IMG/VR virus record: IMGVR_UViG_3300025120_000160
Coordinates: 1 to 40,389 of that record
Length of the DNA stretch: 40,389 nucleotides
Strand: one strand, 5' to 3'
Source of the DNA: a virus
Below, piece by piece: positions 29,436-38,646 of this stretch. Made by a program: the position numbers and the translations under genes. Within the stretch, counting starts at the first letter, position 1. Each line of letters starts with the position of its first letter. The notes below the pieces were generated by a model. That model did not search any database, was not told the DNA's origin, and was given only the letters and a program-made list of their open reading frames with translations.

Positions 29436-29864
29436 ATGGCCGGACCTGAAAAGAATTTATATAAAATGGTAAAAGAAAAGTTATCAGAATTTAATCCAAT
29501 TCGCATTGAAACTACTACAATTAACGGTTTTCCGGATCTAATTTTATTTAATAAGAATAGAGAAGTTTTGTTTATGGAGTGTAAGGTATGTGAACGTGAA
29601 AAATTGTTACAAAATCTCAGACCCCATCAAAAAGCTTTTCATCACAAATATTCTAAAATTTTTGACGGGATGTTCATCTTGCAGAGGGCCCTCTCTTCGA
29701 GAGAAGTTTTCCTGTATAGATCAAAAGATTTTGATTTTTTGGACGGTGCGAGCACCGCGGAACCTTGCGCGCGGGCCGCTGATCGTGAAAATTGGCGTGC
29801 GCTCAGTGCACAGCTGAATTCTGACATACTAAATGTAGTGGGTGGGTTCGATAATAATGAGTGA
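29436..29864 (+). CDS. VRR-NUC/PD-(D/E)XK-type nuclease
   Basis: 142 aa. The catalytic pattern is D34 in NGFPDLILF, then E48-C-K50 in VLFMECKV, followed by LRPHQKAFHHK with the helix Gln, as in VRR-NUC-like single-domain phage nucleases. The first 100 residues are the domain. The last 40 (from about DGASTAEPCARAAD) are encoded by unusually GC-rich DNA and look like an added tail. It lies before the terminase genes, suggesting a role in DNA processing or packaging. Confidence 0.75.
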   Translation: MAGPEKNLYKMVKEKLSEFNPIRIETTTINGFPDLILFNKNREVLFMECKVCEREKLLQNLRPHQKAFHHKYSKIFDGMFILQRALSSREVFLYRSKDFDFLDGASTAEPCARAADRENWRALSAQLNSDILNVVGGFDNNE

Positions 29865-30054
29865 TTTCACAAAAACGTTGAAAAATAACGCTTTTATAGG
29901 GGTAAAAAGGGCCTATACTGTGTATTATGCAACAAATTTTTGTTCCACATTGTGGAACGCTAGGTACTTAGAGAAAAACGAACAGAATACGAACAAAATC
30001 TACCCCCCACCCACGAAAAATGGCCCGTGCGCTTACAGGCGAGGGCAATGGTGA
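29857..30054 (+). CDS. Doubtful 65-aa frame before terminase
   Basis: MSDFTKTLKNNAFIGVKRAY starting on an 8-base overlap with the nuclease gene. The C-terminal half (YPPPTKNGPCAYRRGQW) does not look like a folded protein, and the frame covers a perfect GTTCCAC-ATT-GTGGAAC palindrome (near 29941-29957) that may instead be regulatory. The 225 bases between nuclease and TerL could simply be a leader. Confidence 0.25.
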   Translation: MSDFTKTLKNNAFIGVKRAYTVYYATNFCSTLWNARYLEKNEQNTNKIYPPPTKNGPCAYRRGQW

Positions 30055-30089
30055 GCAACATTTTCACAGTCATAGGATGAAATCTGTAT

Positions 30090-31568
30090 ATGGATATTGA
30101 AAAATACAAAACACTAGACAAAGAGCAGCTAAAAGCAATGGTTTTGCTTCGTCAAAAGATAGAACAAGAGGGTGCACGCACTAATTTTATGCGTTTTGTT
30201 AAAGCGGTGTGGCCAGAATTTGTCGAAGGACCGCATCATCTACGAACATCAGAAAAATTTCAAAAATTTTCTACCGACAAAGCTTGTCGCTTAATAATTA
30301 ATATGCCACCTAGGCACACAAAATCAGAATTCGCTAGTTATTTGTTTCCGGCATGGATGATAGGACTTAATCCAAAATTAAAAATTATTCAAGCAACTCA
30401 CACTGGTGAACTTGCAGTTAGATTTGGTAGAAAAATTCGTAACTTAATGAATACAAAAGAATATAAACGAATATTCCCTGGTGTAACGTTGCGAACAGAT
30501 AATCAAGCTGCTGGTAGATGGGAAACGAATCATGGAGGCGAATACTTTGCAGCAGGTGTAGGTGGTGCAATCACAGGTCGTGGTGCTGATCTGTTAATTA
30601 TTGATGATCCTCACTCCGAACAAGATGCTTTATCAGAAACTGCAATGGATAATGCTTATGAATGGTATACCTCAGGTCCTAGACAACGTTTACAACCTGG
30701 TGGATCAATAGCTATTGTGATGACTCGCTGGTCTCAAAAAGATTTAACTGCACAACTTGTAAAAAAGATGGGAGATCTTAAAGCTGATAAATGGGATTTG
30801 GTAGAATTTCCTGCTATCTTAGAAGATGAGGATGAAGAGAAAAGAAAACCTATTTGGCCTCAGTATTGGAAACTTGAAGAACTCGATAAAGTAAAAGCTT
30901 CTTTGGTTCCTAGTAAATGGAATGCTCAATGGCAACAAAATCCTACGTACGATGGTACGAGCATCATTAAACGCGAATGGTGGAGGGTGTGGGACAAGGA
31001 AATAACCCCTGAATGTTATTTTAAGATTCAAACATACGATACTGCATTTTCAAAAAAAGAAACTGCGGACTTTTCTGTTATTGCTACTTGGGGAATATTC
31101 TATCCAAACGAGAGTGACGAGCCTCATATCATTTTACTAGATATCGACAAAGGTCGATGGGATTTTCCTGAACTCAAAAAAATGGCTATGGAAAATCTTA
31201 GGTACCACGACCCTGAATTAGTAATTATTGAAGCAAAAGCAACCGGAATGCCCTTGATACATGAGCTTAGACGAGCTGGCGTGTATGCTACTGCCTATTC
31301 CCCGAACCGCGGTCAGGACAAACATGTTCGTGTTAATACAGTCGCCCCTATATTCGAAGCGGGCCACGTGTGGCGGTCCAATGACGACTTTGCAATTGAA
31401 ATGATGGAAGAGTGTGCGTCCTTTCCTTTCGGAGAACATGATGATTTAGTTGACGCAATGACATTGGCTTTGTTAAGATATCGTCAAGGAAACTTGGTGG
31501 AATTAGCTGATGACGAAGATGATTATATACCAAGGAGTAAACGAAACTATGAATACTATAACGGTTAA
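30090..31568 (+). CDS. terL: Terminase large subunit
   Basis: 492 aa DNA-packaging motor. The ATPase part has an adapted Walker A in NMPPRHTKSE (about 72-81), Walker B LLIIDDPHSEQD, and coupling region VMTRWSQKDLTAQL. The nuclease part has QTYDTAFSKKE, LVIIEAKATG and GEHDDLVDAMTLAL with the acidic metal ligands. Length is typical. It pairs with the small subunit, whose gene starts inside its last 20 bases, and it docks on the portal encoded downstream. Confidence 0.95.
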   Translation: MDIEKYKTLDKEQLKAMVLLRQKIEQEGARTNFMRFVKAVWPEFVEGPHHLRTSEKFQKFSTDKACRLIINMPPRHTKSEFASYLFPAWMIGLNPKLKIIQATHTGELAVRFGRKIRNLMNTKEYKRIFPGVTLRTDNQAAGRWETNHGGEYFAAGVGGAITGRGADLLIIDDPHSEQDALSETAMDNAYEWYTSGPRQRLQPGGSIAIVMTRWSQKDLTAQLVKKMGDLKADKWDLVEFPAILEDEDEEKRKPIWPQYWKLEELDKVKASLVPSKWNAQWQQNPTYDGTSIIKREWWRVWDKEITPECYFKIQTYDTAFSKKETADFSVIATWGIFYPNESDEPHIILLDIDKGRWDFPELKKMAMENLRYHDPELVIIEAKATGMPLIHELRRAGVYATAYSPNRGQDKHVRVNTVAPIFEAGHVWRSNDDFAIEMMEECASFPFGEHDDLVDAMTLALLRYRQGNLVELADDEDDYIPRSKRNYEYYNG

Positions 31569-32100
31569 AAAAATAAATCCTGAGGATAGAAGACTCAAAC
31601 AAAAGCTAACGCCCAAGCAAATGTTGTTCGTCACGAACTACGTCCAACAAACTTTAACAGGCAAAATTTCCGCAAGCGAGGCGGCCCGCATGGCGGGGTA
31701 CTCTCAAAATCGTGCCCGACAAACGGCGCACGAATTATTAAATCCAAAAATTAATCCCTATATTGTGGAAGCAGTAAACGAAATGAAACAAGATCTGTAT
31801 GAGACATCGGGTGTCTCGATGGCTTCTCATTTAACAGCACTGAAAGAAATGCGGGACGAGGCCCGGGATGACAAGCATTACTCAGCAGCCATCAACGCGG
31901 AAGTCGCAAGGGGAAGAGTAGCAGGATTTTATGATTTGAAGAATAAAGCAGAAGAGTCAATGGATACCATGTCAAAAGAAGAGTTAGTAGAAATACTGGA
32001 AAAATACGATCAACAAGGTATAACTCATGATAGAGGTTTGATCGTAGATGATGACAAGAGGTCATTGACTAGCGAAACGCGGACCGTGGAAGGTGATTAA
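31549..32100 (+). CDS. terS: Terminase small subunit
   Basis: 183 aa from the ATG at 31549 (MNTITVKKINPEDRRLKQK), served by AAGGAG inside the end of terL. KLTPKQMLFVTNYVQQTLTG and ASEAARMAGYSQNRARQTAHE with LLNPKINPYI form the DNA-binding helix-turn-helix of Terminase_2-type small subunits. It recognises the packaging site. The order is large then small subunit, the reverse of the common order. It ends on a TAATG overlap. Confidence 0.85.
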   Translation: MNTITVKKINPEDRRLKQKLTPKQMLFVTNYVQQTLTGKISASEAARMAGYSQNRARQTAHELLNPKINPYIVEAVNEMKQDLYETSGVSMASHLTALKEMRDEARDDKHYSAAINAEVARGRVAGFYDLKNKAEESMDTMSKEELVEILEKYDQQGITHDRGLIVDDDKRSLTSETRTVEGD

Positions 32101-34961
32101 TGGTGTACCCTTTTTTAACAGGAGTAGCTGGAAAAGAGATTACAAAGAGAATAGCGACTAATCCTAATATTGTAGGTCCTTTGTTAATTAGTGCTGTCGG
32201 AGCACAAAACGCAGAGAAAATCATGAATGCCTATGATTCTAATCAAATAATTTTTGATGATATTTTAAATATTTTATCAGGTAACCCTATTCAATCGATT
32301 GTCAGTCGAATACAAGAAACACCCGCTGGAGCTGTTTATGCTCCTGATGCAGATCAAATAGAAGCAGAAAGAATATTTAATGAAAAATTAAATAAACCCG
32401 CTGATGTTATTCCTGAAGAAAAGAAAGTAACAGTCGATGATGTGGGATTTACAGAAGCACAACAAGATTTCGAACCTTTGATTACTCCGGATATTCCGTA
32501 TGAAAAAATTAATGTACAAGATATTGGTTTTACCGCTGCTCCTGATATTAAACCTTCTGATTACATTATGACAGCGGAAGAAAAGAAAACAGATTTAAAA
32601 CCTAATGAAAAAATATTTAATCAAATAGCAGGTGTTAAAAATCATACAATAGAAAGAGACCCTAATGACTTATTTATGGAGGGATGGGAGAAAATGATTA
32701 TCGCTCAACCAAAACGATTAGGAAATCTAGGAGAATATGCAATCGCTATTGATCCCATGAAAAGATCAGATAATAATTTTATTTTGGTAAAAGAAGGTAA
32801 AGTACATGCAACATTAGAGCTAGCAGCACCGATGGGTCAAGGTAAAGTTCTTGAATTAGATGCAATCGGTGTTCCTGTTGAGATGCAAGGACAGGGAATC
32901 GCGAAAGATGTTTTAAATGAATTATTTAAATTAGCGGATGAAAACGGAGTGACAATCACAGGAGTAGCTCAACCTTTTGGAAGTAGAACTCTTAATAAAA
33001 AACAGTTAACTAAATTTTATAAAAGTATGGGATTTACAACTAAGGGAGAGGAACTTACAAGAGAACCTAAAGAAATTAAAAAAGAAGAAGAAATATTTAC
33101 AGATGTAACTGTAGAAGGACTTACTGATTTTATCGGAGGCATAAACTTTCCTGATGATAAAACAGAAAACAATTTAAGACTACATACAGATAGAATTAAA
33201 AAAATAAAAGAAGGAAAAGTAGATTCTTACCCTGGAGGACCACAAAATGAAAGAATAGTTTTGAAAGCCCCTGGAACTAATTTACCTGATATAGCAATTG
33301 GTAATATTGAATTTGATGATTGGAAAAACAGAATTGATTCAACAATGAATAAAGAACAAATACTTAACGCTGCTAATTGGTATAAGAAAATTTTTGATGA
33401 GTTCGATTCTATCGGAGCTGGTGACAAAGCGGAAAGAGATAAGTTAGCCACTGCTTGGTTATCAGGACAACAGAACGAAACACCTACCAGTGCTTTAACT
33501 AATACTTTGTTTATTTACGAGCAAATGCAGCAAGGCGTGCCTTACACCGAAATAAAAGGAAAAGGATTACCTATGGCTAATCAAGTCATTAAAGACATTC
33601 TTTTTGAAAAAAAAGTAACAAAAGGTGTCGGACAAAAAATTTCTGATTTTATAGATGCCGGGTATGGCAAAGATGTTAGATCCATAATGGGAAATAATGA
33701 GGAGGGAGGCTCTCCCTTTGTTGTAGATATACACACTGCTAGAGACATGGGTTTAGTTGATAAAACTTATTTAAATAAATTAAAGAAACTAGGATATGAA
33801 ATACCAGAAGGAATTAAAATTGACATAAGTGATGGCGGTATTACAGGGACCAAATATGAAAATAGAGCCATGTTTGGAAGAGAGTTAACAGATTATTTAA
33901 ACAGTGTCGAATGGCAAGGTAAATCAGATTGGAAACCTGCTGAGATTCAGGCTATAGGATGGATGAACTTAACAGACTTCACAGGTGAATTAGGAACCAG
34001 TGGAGATGTATCAATGGCTATGGCAAGAAACCAAAGAAGAATTTCTATGGAGGTAGCTCCAGGAGAGGGGTCTCCTTGGGAAGAACAATTCAGTGAGGAC
34101 TACTCAAAGTTAGATATTTCTAAACAAGAAAAAATAAATAACGAGGTTACCGCTGAAGCAATTAAAATGGTTAACCAAGTTTTTGGAACAAATCTTTCTG
34201 GTGCTGTTCATGGTACAGGAGGATGGGAGCTTTATCAAAACCCTTCTACGGTTGAGCAAATGTTTTCATCAAAAGAGAATGCAAAAAAAGCTGGAGCGAT
34301 GTTAGGATATTTATTAAACCAAACAGAAGTATGGGTTAATACAGCAAAAGAGTTAACAAAAAATCCTAAAAATTTTGGTATTGATTTAGTTGAAGATGGG
34401 ACAAGTAATCTAAGAGATAGTGATACTTTAAAACAATTTTTTGAATACTTTGTAGCCAATGACCCTAATGGAATATTTAGGGGATATCAGCCTATCGAAA
34501 CAATAGATGGAAATGACGGTATTAGAATTATTGTGGATAATGAGGCAATAAAAAATTCTCCACTAAAAAAAGCGGATGTACTGCCTTATATACAAGACTT
34601 TATAGACAACAAGTTCCCTGAGTTTACGAAAGACCTTGATTTCACTGTACAATCATATATATCAGAAGTAGAATTAGAGAAATTAAAAAACGATTGGAAG
34701 GTAGATAAAAATGGTGAAAGTTATCAAAAGTATTTTAGTGACGAAACCGGAACAGTTACTCCGCTTAAAAGCTGGTCCGATATCGGTGATTACCTCGAAA
34801 AACTTACGAACCTCTTCGGATCAAAAATCGAAGAAGGAAAAGGCATAGATAAAAAAAGAAAAGGCGGATACGTAACGCCTTTACCTAAAATACCATCACT
34901 TGTAAATGGTGGATTAGTTGATATAAATTATTTAACGAGATCTTTAAACAATGGCAGATAA
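32100..34961 (+). CDS. Large protein with embedded GNAT acetyltransferase domain
   Basis: 953 aa. Residues about 205-320 show a GNAT fold: DAIGVPVEMQGQGIAKDVL (acetyl-CoA loop Q-x-G near 263-266), then TGVAQPFGS and KKQLTKFYKSMGF. The N-terminal 170 residues are acidic with a repeat (VDDVGFTEA / VQDIGFTAA). The C-terminal 600 residues look like a polyvalent-protein type region (SDWKPAEIQAIGWMNLTDF). It ends GGYVTPLPKIPSLVNGGLVD, like the virion proteins. Lying between TerS and portal, it may be packaged and injected. Inference. Confidence 0.65.
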   Translation: MVYPFLTGVAGKEITKRIATNPNIVGPLLISAVGAQNAEKIMNAYDSNQIIFDDILNILSGNPIQSIVSRIQETPAGAVYAPDADQIEAERIFNEKLNKPADVIPEEKKVTVDDVGFTEAQQDFEPLITPDIPYEKINVQDIGFTAAPDIKPSDYIMTAEEKKTDLKPNEKIFNQIAGVKNHTIERDPNDLFMEGWEKMIIAQPKRLGNLGEYAIAIDPMKRSDNNFILVKEGKVHATLELAAPMGQGKVLELDAIGVPVEMQGQGIAKDVLNELFKLADENGVTITGVAQPFGSRTLNKKQLTKFYKSMGFTTKGEELTREPKEIKKEEEIFTDVTVEGLTDFIGGINFPDDKTENNLRLHTDRIKKIKEGKVDSYPGGPQNERIVLKAPGTNLPDIAIGNIEFDDWKNRIDSTMNKEQILNAANWYKKIFDEFDSIGAGDKAERDKLATAWLSGQQNETPTSALTNTLFIYEQMQQGVPYTEIKGKGLPMANQVIKDILFEKKVTKGVGQKISDFIDAGYGKDVRSIMGNNEEGGSPFVVDIHTARDMGLVDKTYLNKLKKLGYEIPEGIKIDISDGGITGTKYENRAMFGRELTDYLNSVEWQGKSDWKPAEIQAIGWMNLTDFTGELGTSGDVSMAMARNQRRISMEVAPGEGSPWEEQFSEDYSKLDISKQEKINNEVTAEAIKMVNQVFGTNLSGAVHGTGGWELYQNPSTVEQMFSSKENAKKAGAMLGYLLNQTEVWVNTAKELTKNPKNFGIDLVEDGTSNLRDSDTLKQFFEYFVANDPNGIFRGYQPIETIDGNDGIRIIVDNEAIKNSPLKKADVLPYIQDFIDNKFPEFTKDLDFTVQSYISEVELEKLKNDWKVDKNGESYQKYFSDETGTVTPLKSWSDIGDYLEKLTNLFGSKIEEGKGIDKKRKGGYVTPLPKIPSLVNGGLVDINYLTRSLNNGR

Positions 34962-37332
34962 TACAGATAAAGCTTTAGACCTAGGTGGTAAACCTGAACT
35001 TGAAATTTTAAAAAAAGAAACGGAAGTAATAGTTGATGGACAACAAATTCCAACACCTGAAGGTTTAGAAATTGAAATGGACGAAGATGGTGGTGCCACT
35101 CTTGATTTTGATCCAAGAGAAGCTTTACCTGAAATAGAATTTTACTCTAACTTAGCAGAAGTTATTGATGATCGTGATTTGGATCAATTATCAGATGAAC
35201 TAATGGGAGATTTTGAAAGTGATAAATCTTCTCGTAAAGAATGGGAAGATGCTTATATCAAAGGATTAGATCTTCTAGGTTTAAATTACAAAGAGAGAAC
35301 AAACCCGTTCCGCGGAGCGAGTGCCGCTACTCACCCTCTTCTAGCTGAGAGTGCTACACAGTTCCAAGCGACAGCGTTTAAAGAGTTGTTACCCGCAAGC
35401 GGACCTGTGCGAACCATTATTATGGGAGACGAAAGTCCAGAGAAGTACGCAAGAGCCGGACGTGTTCAAGAGTTTATGAATTTTCAGTTAATGAATAAAA
35501 TGGAAGATTATACTCCAGAGTATGATCAGATGTTATTTTATTTACCTTTAGCAGGATCGACCTTTAAAAAAGTTTACTACGATGAGTTAATGGACAGACC
35601 TGTTTCTAAGTTTGTTCCAGCAGAAGATTTAGTTGTTAACTATATGGCAACAGACCTAGATGGCTGCGAAAGAATTTGTCATGTCATTAACATGAGTTAC
35701 AATGATTTTCGTAAAAAACAAGTTTCTGGTTTTTACAAAGATGTAGAAATACTTCCTCAAGAAGCAGAGGCAGATAGAGTCAAACAAAAGTATGACCAAA
35801 TTGATGGCCAAAGACCTAGTTATGCGGATAAAGTTATAAAGCTTTATGAGTTCCATACTTCGATAGATTTAAAAAATTTCGAAGACCAAGATGAAACAGG
35901 AGAGATGACAGGAATAAAAAGCCCTTACATTGTAACTATAGAAGAGGGATCTAGTAGGGTCGTAGGTATTCGTAGAAATTTCGAAAAAGATGATCCGAAG
36001 AAAATGAAGAAACAATACTTTGTTCAATATAAGTTTTTACCTGGTTTAGGTTTTTATGGTTTTGGTTTAATTCACATGATTGGTGGTTTATCTAGAACAG
36101 CTACTGATATCTTACGACAGCTAATTGATGCCGGTACTTTATCCAATCTACCCGCAGGATTTAAAGCTCGAGGTATTCGTATGAGAGATGATGCTGATCC
36201 TTTACAACCTGGAGAGTTTAGAGATATTGATGCACCAAATGGTGATTTGAGAAACTCTTTTATGCCTCTTCCTTACAAGGAACCTTCTCAAACATTATAC
36301 AGTCTTTTAGGTTTTGTCGTACAAGCCGGACAACGATTCGCTAGCATTGCAGATATGCAAGTGGGAGATGCTAATCAAAATGCTCCTGTCGGAACAACAA
36401 TCGCTTTATTAGAACGTGGTTCCAAAATTATGTCAGCGATTCACAAACGTTGCTACTATTCTCAAAGAAAAGAATTTAAATTATTATACAAAGTTTTTGG
36501 TGATTATTTACCAGAAACATACCCTTATTCTGTAGAAGGTGCTGATAGAACTATTAAAGCAGAAGACTTTGATAGTAGTTTAGATGTACTACCTATAGCG
36601 GATCCTAACATTTTCTCCACAGCACAAAGAGTTACTTTAGCACAAACTGAACTACAGCTAGCACAAAGTGCCCCTGATTTACACAACATGAAAGAGGCAT
36701 ATCGCAGAATGTATGAAGCTTTAGGTGTAAAAGATGTGGATCAAATTTTACGAAAAGATACTCCAGTAGCTCCAAAAGATCCTGCTATGGAACATTCAGA
36801 TTTACTCGATGGTAATTTGATGCGTGTTTATGAGGGACAAGATCATGACGCACATATTCAAAATCATTTAATTTTTGGAACTAATCAAATGATTTTAGGT
36901 AATCCTGCTATGGCTATGAAACTACAAAAACACATTTTAGAACATGTATCTTTAAAAGCAAAAGAACAAGTATCATTCTTAATTAGTGAAGGACAACTTC
37001 CTGAAGAAGATATGGATCAGGCTATTGCTAGATTAGAAGCTCAGTTCATGGGAGAATTAAAACAAACATCTCAACAACTTTCTGGAGGAGGACAACCCGA
37101 TCCTGCAATACAATTAAAACAACAAGAATTACAACAAGATGCGCAAAAAGATCAAATGGATACCCAAAGAGATCAAGCAAGAATACAATTAGACGCTGAG
37201 AGATTAAAACAGAAGACAGCTATTGATCAAGCAAGAATACAAAAAGATTATGATATAGCAGATAAGAGGGCAGAAGTTCAGTATGATAAGATGACTACGC
37301 AATCATTTAATCAAAGAAATAAAAATGCCTAA
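34951..37332 (+). CDS. Portal protein
   Basis: 793 aa, the DNA-entry ring of the head. The segment NPFRGASAATHPLLAESATQ and the following FQATAFKELLPASGPVR are typical of the large podovirus-type portals of marine phages; later QVGDANQNAPVGTTIALLER and a C-terminal Gln-rich coiled coil (about 700-790) fit as the barrel. The acidic N-terminal 90 residues are an extension. It overlaps the preceding gene by 11 bases. TerL binds it during packaging. Confidence 0.9.
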   Translation: MADNTDKALDLGGKPELEILKKETEVIVDGQQIPTPEGLEIEMDEDGGATLDFDPREALPEIEFYSNLAEVIDDRDLDQLSDELMGDFESDKSSRKEWEDAYIKGLDLLGLNYKERTNPFRGASAATHPLLAESATQFQATAFKELLPASGPVRTIIMGDESPEKYARAGRVQEFMNFQLMNKMEDYTPEYDQMLFYLPLAGSTFKKVYYDELMDRPVSKFVPAEDLVVNYMATDLDGCERICHVINMSYNDFRKKQVSGFYKDVEILPQEAEADRVKQKYDQIDGQRPSYADKVIKLYEFHTSIDLKNFEDQDETGEMTGIKSPYIVTIEEGSSRVVGIRRNFEKDDPKKMKKQYFVQYKFLPGLGFYGFGLIHMIGGLSRTATDILRQLIDAGTLSNLPAGFKARGIRMRDDADPLQPGEFRDIDAPNGDLRNSFMPLPYKEPSQTLYSLLGFVVQAGQRFASIADMQVGDANQNAPVGTTIALLERGSKIMSAIHKRCYYSQRKEFKLLYKVFGDYLPETYPYSVEGADRTIKAEDFDSSLDVLPIADPNIFSTAQRVTLAQTELQLAQSAPDLHNMKEAYRRMYEALGVKDVDQILRKDTPVAPKDPAMEHSDLLDGNLMRVYEGQDHDAHIQNHLIFGTNQMILGNPAMAMKLQKHILEHVSLKAKEQVSFLISEGQLPEEDMDQAIARLEAQFMGELKQTSQQLSGGGQPDPAIQLKQQELQQDAQKDQMDTQRDQARIQLDAERLKQKTAIDQARIQKDYDIADKRAEVQYDKMTTQSFNQRNKNA

Positions 37333-37582
37333 ACCACAGTATATTATGAGTATGATTGATAAAAAAACAGAAGCAAGAGTTCAAAAAATAATAGATGAAA
37401 CAAGGGTTTTTATTCAAGATCAAGCAGAAAAAGGTGTTGATCTTGTTGAATTAGCTCAAGTAATGTTAAGTATGAGCCGTGAAGCAATGGTAGATGCCTA
37501 TGGAGAGTATGTTGCAGATACTTACATAACTACTCAAATTAGTAGGTTGAAAACAGAAGAAAATAGTTTAACATTACACTAA
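37325..37582 (+). CDS. 85-aa hypothetical protein
   Basis: MPKPQYIMSMIDKKTEARVQ, all-helical and charged, overlapping the portal stop by 8 bases and the next start by one (TAATG). A later ATG (MSMIDKK) is possible. The amphipathic helix DLVELAQVMLSMSREAMVDA may pack on the portal or scaffold. Function unknown. Confidence 0.7.
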   Translation: MPKPQYIMSMIDKKTEARVQKIIDETRVFIQDQAEKGVDLVELAQVMLSMSREAMVDAYGEYVADTYITTQISRLKTEENSLTLH

Positions 37583-37752
37583 TGACTAAACGATTAACAA
37601 AAACTATTCCTCCTAAAAAAGGACCTAAGTCACAAGGCATGGATATTCCTTATGGAAAAATAGTGCCAGTAGGTTCTGTACCAGAAGACACAAAGAAAAA
37701 AAAGGGATATGGAATAGCCTCTAAAGGACTCAAATTCGAAGGAGTATTCTAA
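37582..37752 (+). CDS. 56-aa basic protein
   Basis: MTKRLTKTIPPKKGPKSQGM then DIPYGKIVPVGSVPEDTK and the end GLKFEGVF. The PPKKGP-x-SQG pattern and a final F-x-G are familiar from small marine phage proteins next to portal genes. TAATG overlaps on both sides support coding. Function unknown. Confidence 0.65.
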   Translation: MTKRLTKTIPPKKGPKSQGMDIPYGKIVPVGSVPEDTKKKKGYGIASKGLKFEGVF

Positions 37753-37850
37753 TGCAAAAATGGATTAAGGACCTTTGGGATAAACACCCAAAGAAAAAAT
37801 GGCTTGTAATCGGTGTAGTAATCGGTTGGGTAGCTGCTCAATACATCTAA
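37752..37850 (+). CDS. 32-aa single-pass membrane peptide
   Basis: MQKWIKDLWDKHPKKKWLVI followed by GVVIGWVAAQYI. One hydrophobic segment (18-32) after a basic amphipathic start, so it is probably anchored with the N-terminus in the cytoplasm. It lies 4 bases before the holin gene and could be an accessory or anti-holin. Starts on a TAATG overlap. Confidence 0.55.
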   Translation: MQKWIKDLWDKHPKKKWLVIGVVIGWVAAQYI

Positions 37851-37853
37851 TCA

Positions 37854-38273
37854 ATGTTATCTAAATTATTAGGCGGATCTTTAGTAGACACTGTCGGTAA
37901 AGTTATTGACAGTGTCCACACTTCAGAAGAAGAAAAAGGTCAAATTAAAATAAAGCTTCAACAATTAGAAAACGAAATTAATTCCAAACAAATGGATATT
38001 AACTTAGCTGACGCTAAGTCTACTGCTACAGGTATCGGTGGTATCATGCAGCGGTCGTGGCGCCCCCTCATCGGAATGAGTTGTGCCCTAGCTATATTGT
38101 GGGAGTACGTATTAAAACAATTTATCATGTTTATACTTGCAGCGTTTAGTGTAGAACACGATCCTTTACCTGCCCTAGACATGGCTGTTTTAATGCCCCT
38201 TGTGCTTTCCTTATTAGGAATGGCGGGCATACGCAGCTTCGATAAATTAAAAAAGACAAATTCAGATAAATGA
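37854..38273 (+). CDS. Holin of the 3-helix GTA type
   Basis: 139 aa. Cytoplasmic helical N-terminus (EEEKGQIKIKLQQLENEINS), the family marker RSWRPLIG (67-74), then two clear membrane helices (about 73-98 and 108-128), with the short segment before RSWRP possibly counting as the third. This matches the 3TM holin family of gene transfer agents. It would let the M15 endolysin reach the cell wall. Located far from the endolysin gene. Confidence 0.75.
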   Translation: MLSKLLGGSLVDTVGKVIDSVHTSEEEKGQIKIKLQQLENEINSKQMDINLADAKSTATGIGGIMQRSWRPLIGMSCALAILWEYVLKQFIMFILAAFSVEHDPLPALDMAVLMPLVLSLLGMAGIRSFDKLKKTNSDK

Positions 38274-38286
38274 AAGGCAAAAAATA

Positions 38287-38634
38287 ATGACAATACTAGA
38301 AAACGAACTACCTGATAATCTGTTAGGTAGCACATCAACTATAAAATTCACTTTAGATGATAGTGGATATGTAAAAATTGAAAAAGACTTCACTACAGGT
38401 GGATGGGATGTAGATGTTACAGGAACAATTACTGACCCAGACGGAACAACTTGGCAAATGGAAGTAAAAACTTCTGCAGGTTCTGATCACAACAAATCAG
38501 GGGTAGCGACAGGACAATCAGAAGAATTTACACTAAAAACTAACTTTGATAAAACAACTGTAACGCTTAAACTTTGGGCTGAAAATGGTGCTGCTTCTGC
38601 AGGAGCAGTTGGGCACATAAGTTTAAAATATTAA
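38287..38634 (+). CDS. 115-aa beta-rich probable virion protein
   Basis: MTILENELPDNLLGSTSTIK, with regular strands (GWDVDVTGTITDPDGTTWQM, TVTLKLWAENG, GHISLKY) and few helices, an immunoglobulin-like or decoration-type look. GAAAGG is upstream. It sits in the head gene module before the GroES-like and scaffold-like genes. Decoration or head fibre by inference. Confidence 0.65.
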   Translation: MTILENELPDNLLGSTSTIKFTLDDSGYVKIEKDFTTGGWDVDVTGTITDPDGTTWQMEVKTSAGSDHNKSGVATGQSEEFTLKTNFDKTTVTLKLWAENGAASAGAVGHISLKY

Positions 38635-38646
38635 TTCAGATAAATA

